The translations under genes and the position numbers were made by a program. Below the pieces are notes generated by a model that searched no databases, had not been told where the DNA came from, and was given only the letters and a program-made list of their open reading frames with translations. A DNA stretch of 64,000 bases from Emydura subglobosa (lineage: Eukaryota > Chordata > Testudines > Chelidae): assembly GCA_007922225.1 (NCBI GenBank), contig ML679962.1:30425563-30489562 (forward strand), written 5' to 3'. Shown in pieces: positions 57,670 to 64,000 of the stretch (position 1 is its first letter; every line of letters begins with the position of its first letter).

Positions 57670-60600
57670 TTATTATAAATCAATCTTAGTCAAGGTGGTG
57701 TTCCATCTTCCATATGCATTATTCCAGGAATAATCATCATTATTAAAACCTAGAGGCACAGCCTATATGCAAAGATGTCAAATATTAATATAACATTCAT
57801 CATGGTCTGCAAGAATCCGTCCTACCATGTTCACAGTTACCCACACCTTCCCAGGAATAGCCACAATTCTTAACTGCAAAATGATGACTTTGTTAATGAA
57901 CCTTCACTATAAACACAGAATTCCTTCCTCACAGAATCTGCACCTCTTGTGCAATTTAAAATAATTTTTCAATGTAGAAGAGAGTGAAGATCAAGAGTCA
58001 GTGAATAGTCAAAAGGTTTCCTGATGATGAATAATAACCTTTGAAGTGGTCTACTACAATATTTATGGAATTTCAAGAATGCACCCTGAAAAAAAGCCAG
58101 ACTGTGCATTTCTATGTGGTGGCAATAAAAGTCAACTAATTTGGTACCAAGTACCACAGGATATTATTGTTTATATTTGGGCTTTATCTCATGGTTTAGG
58201 GAAAATCTGCCAAGTTCCACAAGCTATTTCCTTATTAAAAGAATGTTCTACAAGCACAGAGAGGCACAGAATTGGTGTTCAAGTCTCTAACTTTGTTTCC
58301 ATGCACATGAAAATGTCATCCTGGGAAAACATGCTTAAGTACTAAATAGATTCATTAGCCTTTTGCACTTGATGTTTAATGGACACATATTTAATGGACA
58401 TCAAATTATCATTGAATGAAGTATTTGACAATAGGTTCATTCATCCATTATAGTAACTAAGAAAAGGACTATATATTAAAATGGTTTTAAAATTCAAAGA
58501 AGCATCTCAAGGGTTGATTAATTTACATTAAAAAACCCGATTATGATATCCATTTTTCTTCTAAAAAATAATCAAAACATTTGTGCATTGCAGTTCCATT
58601 GGGTGGCCCTTGCAGAATCACAGTGCATAAATTATACAGAAGGATTTTTCACAGTAAACAAAGGGCCATGCAAATCATGATGATCTCCCCTTAATCCCTA
58701 AAGCAAAGGAGAACTAAATACATTTTAAACCTGCAAGAATTATTACTTTTATTTTTATTTCACTGCAGCGTTATGAGCTTAAATTTCTATCACTCCTCTG
58801 CTCCATGCAATGAATTTCTGTGAAGGAACAACATTTGTAGCTTGTTGCTAATTGTAGTTGCACATGTATCTGTGAGATATAAAATGGACTAATGAAAACT
58901 GACTGCTCTAAAACAGTGGTTGAGAGCTTAGGCATTCAAGTGCTTAAACAAACAACTGAAGTTGTTACCCAACTGCAATTTTTTTCAGTTGGAATCCACT
59001 TGTAACATTCTCGTTATTAAGTTGACAGCCCAACTAATACCACTGTGCAATAGAAACATCTTCATGGATATACATAATTATGGTTGCACAGGTATATTAA
59101 CATTAATTTGCTAAATTTTTAGACACAGTATAAGTAAACCTATATAGAACTGGTGTTTTATTAATGTAGGAAAAATTGAGGGCTTGAACAATTTGATTTT
59201 GTTTAATTTGTTTTATTCAAACATTCTACCAAGCAACCCTATTAAAAGCTATACGTTGCATTCAAGCAATAAAAAAAGGCCCACATACACAGTAATCTGG
59301 TTAAGGATATTGCTAGTTTTTTGTTACCTTAGGTGATGATCAGGTTAATAATGAAATAACAAGAACACGCAAGTGACATTAATCAGCAAAAATGCTGGCT
59401 TAAAAAAACAACAATACAATATTGGGTGATTTAAAACCAAAAGTAAACTTGTTATACCCAGAGTTCACTGATTTTATACTTCACTAGTACCAGTATGGGA
59501 GTTAAAATGATGATGCTCTGGAGCACTGGCAAATTTATGCCTTTTACTTTTGCTTTGATTTGGAGCTCTCTTACTGCAGTCTAAAATATTTCAGAAAAAA
59601 TACTGTAGCTATCAAAATGGCTGTGATTGTTAGGCTTCATTTGACTGAAGTGGCATGTCATTACAATTCAAATTTATACACTCACCACATCTTTTTTGGT
59701 AAAAGCATTCCTAAAAGTGTCCTGTTGCTTAACAGTATTCAAATTTGCATACTCTACCACTCTATCACATCTGCAGCTATCTTGTGACTTAGTGAGCATG
59801 CAAATTGAAAATGCTTTTAATTTTGATTATTTATTTGTTTAATTTGTATCTTTAAGTTTGTAGGCAATGTTGCTGTATTCCAAGACAGGGGAAATGAGTT
59901 TATCCCAGTGATCAGGAACTGAAATCTGACCAGGAAATAATTATTCTAAAATTAAAAAGCTTAACATTAGCAACACAAAAGAACTGCCCCCTTTCTTTGC
60001 TTATTCAAGGAAAACAGTAATAACTACATTACTAATATAGTCAGAACTTGAAACTTATAGCACCTGAAGAAAACGTGATGGTTGGGTTTATGTTTTGACC
60101 AAAAGGCCATTTGAGGGCAAGAATGTGTCCTGCATCTTTTAGACTTGCAGGTCTCTCCATTTATAAAACAATAACATTGCCTATTACCTATTTTTTGTAT
60201 CATATTTATATAACAGTCAGTTCTCAAATAGATGGCGCCACTGAGATCAAAATGGTTGCTTGTCATGTTATATACGGGAAAGGGATGCTGGGACTTTTCT
60301 CATTGGTACATACAATAGTTATGGGCTGTGTTATACAAAGGGTACATATCAATTAAATATCACTATAATATCTTTTTTGATATCTTAGGGAGATGCATTT
60401 GGGGAAATGGATGAAATAATATGTCAGTTGCCACAAGTGTAACCAGACAAGCTGTTCTGTAGTGGGTAGGGGGAGTTTAGATTTTGGCAGCCATGGTGTA
60501 ATCAGGGCTGTAAAACCTTTACAACAGCTAAAATAGATTAAGTCTTGTTACTGTGACTGGCTGATTCTGGGGGTTATACTCCTGCAGACATTATAAGATG

Positions 60601-63600
60601 TTCCGCTCTTCAGATAGCAGACAGTGGATACGTGCATGCATGAGCAGGTGTGTCCCATGTGTATTGAACAGGGCTAATGCACACAGGCATAAGAGGTTGG
60701 AGCATGCAGACCACATCCTAAAAGTATAAAATGTAAACATGAGCTGAGATTTTAGCAGGTAGTGAAGTTTTTAATATATATATCTATACGGATCTTATGA
60801 TCCTAGAAAAAAAGGCCGATCTGCAAGACTACAAAGTGCTAGGTTGATATGGATGCATGCAGGCCTCGCACAATCTTTGCCTACTAATGTTTGTAGTTAC
60901 AAACAATAATCATCCTCTTGAATCTTAATAAAATCTTAAATCAAATTAATTTTTTTTATTAAATGCACATTTGAGCACCTTGCTTTAAAGTATTAACATT
61001 TGACGGACTGAAAAGAGAACAAAGTGAAAGGTCAAAGTGCAAGAAACAGGAATGATGAGTTAAGTCTTCTGCCATGTCAGTTGTCAGATATGGCCAAATC
61101 CTATCCTGGGATGTACACTAGGAGCTCCCATTGAAGCCTTTGGCACCACAGTGTAGTTTCAATGGTGTAAACAAGGGGAGAGATTTGACTCTTACTCCAA
61201 ATTCCTGTGACCAGTGCCTAGTAACTCATCTTAACGGAGAAAGGACAATGGAGCCTACAGTCATGCCCCCAAAAGAGCTTTACCATGCGCTTGTGCCAAG
61301 AGCCAAGATACATTATTGAATAGGCTTTGGGCAACCTCTTTCTGCAACCTAAAGCTTAACAGAACTACAGAAGTTCCACTCTGTCAGGGGCTCTCTGCAC
61401 CTAAGATTTGGGCCTTAGAACCTGCAAGGTGGTAAAAGCCTACCAACAGATGCTCAGCACCTTGTGGACTCAGGTCCATTGTGTCTATATTGGGATTACA
61501 GCCAAATAGCAAGTGCAGATCACTTTAAAAGTAAATGCTTTCTAAATTGCATATTTACTTTTTAGGTGTTTTTACTTGTTGATACTGAGTCACATGCTAC
61601 TATGCAGTCAAACCAAGTTCAGTGGAATTTTTTAAATAAGATATGCAATGCATATCCTAGCTTCCAAGGAAAATTCCACAATAAAACTGTGGAACACCCA
61701 CATAACACTTTTTTTTTTTCACTGTAAACAGAGCCCTATGATTAAAGTCTGAGCTCCCATGGTTTTGATGCATACAAGTATGCATTACACATACTGTCTC
61801 AGCAGGCACTCATTATGCAGTCACACCAAAGAAAAAAATAAATGCCTCACAGAACAAAGAGGAAGGGAGAGATTTTTCATTAACTCTATGGAAAGGCATT
61901 AACAATTTAGACTAGAAAAGAGGAATTTGGATTATTGCAATCCCTGTTTTATCCCTGATTTGGGAATATTTACTGATAAACTAAAATAGTGTTTTAGGTG
62001 AAAAACCACTCTGTAGAAGTTTTAAACTTCATGAATTACTAGCCACTCATACAGTAACTACACAGGTGTATAAAATAACTTGGTAATGAAAAACCTGAGT
62101 AAATTATTAATTCAAGTTAAGCTAGAAATAATAACCTATCCTTTAATATTTCGGTGGTAAAATGATAAATGTTCAGTTACTCCAGACAGTCACTAAAAGC
62201 CAGAGTTGATCCAGGAGACATGGTCTGGTGCTTTGCAATATGTTGAACCATGTGATGTAAATTAACCCATTGCTTTCAAAAACTGGACACAAAGACGTAT
62301 TACTTCCCTGTGAACATTATTATTAAAGAAAGAATATATAACTCCTGGGTTCCATCCTCCCTCCTTTTTCCAAAGCATACAATACACACCTTCTCTCAGT
62401 AATCGATACCATGCTCCAATCCTCTCGGAGAGCACTGTCCAGCTACTGGCTGTGTTCCATGTTGTTGTACTCTGCATTTAAAGTCATTTTATGTGTCTCC
62501 TTCACCCTCATCTTTGACATCCATGACTGGAAATCTTTACATAGGATGCTGGTAAATGGCAAGATATCTAAGCTAGCTATAGAACTTGTGTGGTCACCAA
62601 GTTACCTGAAAATTCTTACCTATTTGGTGTCACCATATTAGCAACAGTCTGGAGAAGACAGAAATAGATGGGCTAGATTGTATTGCAGTTTAACCCATTT
62701 ACTCCTTCCCCTACAACATAAACTTAAACCTCTGAATCACAGACAGGTTTTTTTTCAGTGTGAAGGCTGGATTCTTTTGATTACAGTCTGGTGCTGACAG
62801 CCCATCTATTTTTCCCCCCACAAGCCAGTACAATTAGTTACAGGAAAAGACAAGTTTCATGCATATTCTTCTGGGGAGAAGGAGTGCTAGGGAAGGACAA
62901 CTTTGAAAAAGTTTTTTTAAAAGGACATTATAAAGATTTACTTTAGTAAGGGCCACAATTCGCAGTCCAGTATCTGTGCATAGTCTCAGTGATATAAACG
63001 GATGTTGTGCATCTATACCTGAGGGCAGAATTTGGTCCTAAGAATGCAAAGGCAGATTACATATTTGAATTAATGATATATATAATGTACGTAAAAAAGC
63101 AATTGCATAGAAAATATTTGGCTATTTTAAATGTTATCTGCAGCAGTTTTTACATATATTCTTAAATTAGACTTTGGGCATTAAATAACAATACACTTTG
63201 AGAAAATATTCATTCATGCATTTCAGGGCAAGGAACAACATAAACAGTTTGTGGACTGAGTGGCATTTCTCTGTTCTCAAAGGCAAGGCAAAGAGTATCA
63301 AAATAACAATGCAAAAAGGAAACGCATAAGCCTCTAAAATAAAGTGGTGGGGAGTTCAGTGTTAAGGACTGGGGCTCACGCTATAGCCTAAGCCTGAAAG
63401 GTACATAGACATTTATCAGAAGAGAATTTTTAAAGAGAATTTTATAGCATAATCAAGTTATCATAATATGCTTTCCAAAGTGAAGAGCCAGAAAGTGGGA
63501 GTGCATTGACTGTGTAGGCAAACAAAGCAGGCATTTAACAATAGGTCACACTCAGCATTGGAACTGTGTTTCTTGAAGAGCAGAAGCTGTCCAGGGCACC

Positions 63601-64000
63601 TGGATTGTCCTCTGCTCTTTATGAATGTGCCATGGGATCTTCCACTTCCATCTCAACAGTGCTAGAGACAGACAGAATAAAACTCGGAAAATTATCTCAT
63701 CAAAAGTATGACAGGGTGGACATACTTGCACAGCAATGCCACCACTGGGTAGGAGGCCAAGTCCTGATGTGGGACTGGAACCCATGAACTTCTGAAAGAG
63801 GTGAGGAGTGCTGCTTTCTGAGCCATAAAATATCACCGTTTTCTTCCCCTCCTTCCACCAGGAGGAAGTGGCAACAGAATCCCTCTTTAACTCGGCTCAC
63901 AGTTGCAGGCATCTTCTTTTGGTCAAGGAGGTTTGGGAAAAACTTCCTCAGTGTTTGGTACTTAGATGCCAAATTGAAGGCACCTTATAAATACTTAAGA
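57670..64000. other. Long AT-rich stretch, no gene recognised
   Basis: Numerous short frames on both strands have no known motif. A cccattgaagcctttgg word near 61128 is a weak relative of the dispersed near-palindrome. The frames at 63552-63972 include a ggctcaga-type region resembling an old SINE end, but too weakly to call. No RNA gene identified. Confidence 0.4.

Noticed and set aside
63552..63972. Possible SINE end in minus orientation
   Set aside because: Only scattered words (gactggaacccatgaac, gagccataa) resemble MIR-type ends. Too weak to call.
1..64000. CRISPR arrays, bacterial operons, rRNA or tRNA genes
   Set aside because: No regularly spaced direct repeats, no bacterial-style gene packing, and no tRNA or rRNA signature outside degraded MIR SINEs.

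Overview
This is vertebrate nuclear DNA with no intact cellular protein-coding gene that I can recognise. It is AT-rich, its longest open frame is a retrotransposon fragment, and it is crowded with amniote repeats. CR1 LINEs of several ages, MIR-type SINEs, a DIRS-type tyrosine-recombinase retrotransposon and several short terminal-inverted-repeat (TIR) elements occur together. In my recollection this combination is typical of turtle genomes, so I infer a testudine source (a crocodilian is less likely). The window reads as intergenic or intronic sequence.

Layout. 1-6.3 kb: mostly unremarkable AT-rich DNA with three short TIR-type elements. 6.3-7.2 kb: a CR1 tail split by a GC-rich TIR element, then a MIR. 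10.3-11.8 kb: a MIR-like SINE, an A/T-rich repeat and a minus-strand CR1. 13.0-16.1 kb: two MIR-like SINEs and a CR1 tail. 19.6-25.2 kb: a CR1 tail, a putative solo LTR, a MIR, a well-preserved minus-strand CR1 and a diverged ~200-bp tandem duplication. 31.8-33.0 kb: an older minus-strand CR1. 33.7-34.6 kb: a palindromic element followed by a decayed Myb/SANT-like DNA-binding gene with a possible splice donor. 35.5-37.7 kb: a CR1 that keeps endonuclease and reverse-transcriptase parts but lacks its 3' end. 41.55-43.64 kb: one CR1 inserted inside another. 43.8-44.1 kb: a TIR element. 44.73-50.06 kb: a nearly full-length DIRS retrotransposon on the minus strand with inverted ends, an internal complementary region, and gag, RT, RNase H and tyrosine recombinase remnants. 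51.8-57.7 kb: weak L2-like fragments, a 123-bp hAT-like element with a perfect 8-bp target duplication, and a MIR. 57.7-64 kb: no recognisable gene or element.

The genes here do not act together as a cellular pathway. All recognisable coding sequence belongs to mobile elements and is broken. The most informative object is the DIRS copy, whose structural parts are all visible and whose gag frame is interrupted over ~550 codons only by two TGA codons. I found no new cellular system. The observations most worth checking are the DIRS architecture and its stop-codon pattern, the nested CR1 pair, the Myb/SANT relic, the dated small-element insertions and the ~200-bp duplication.
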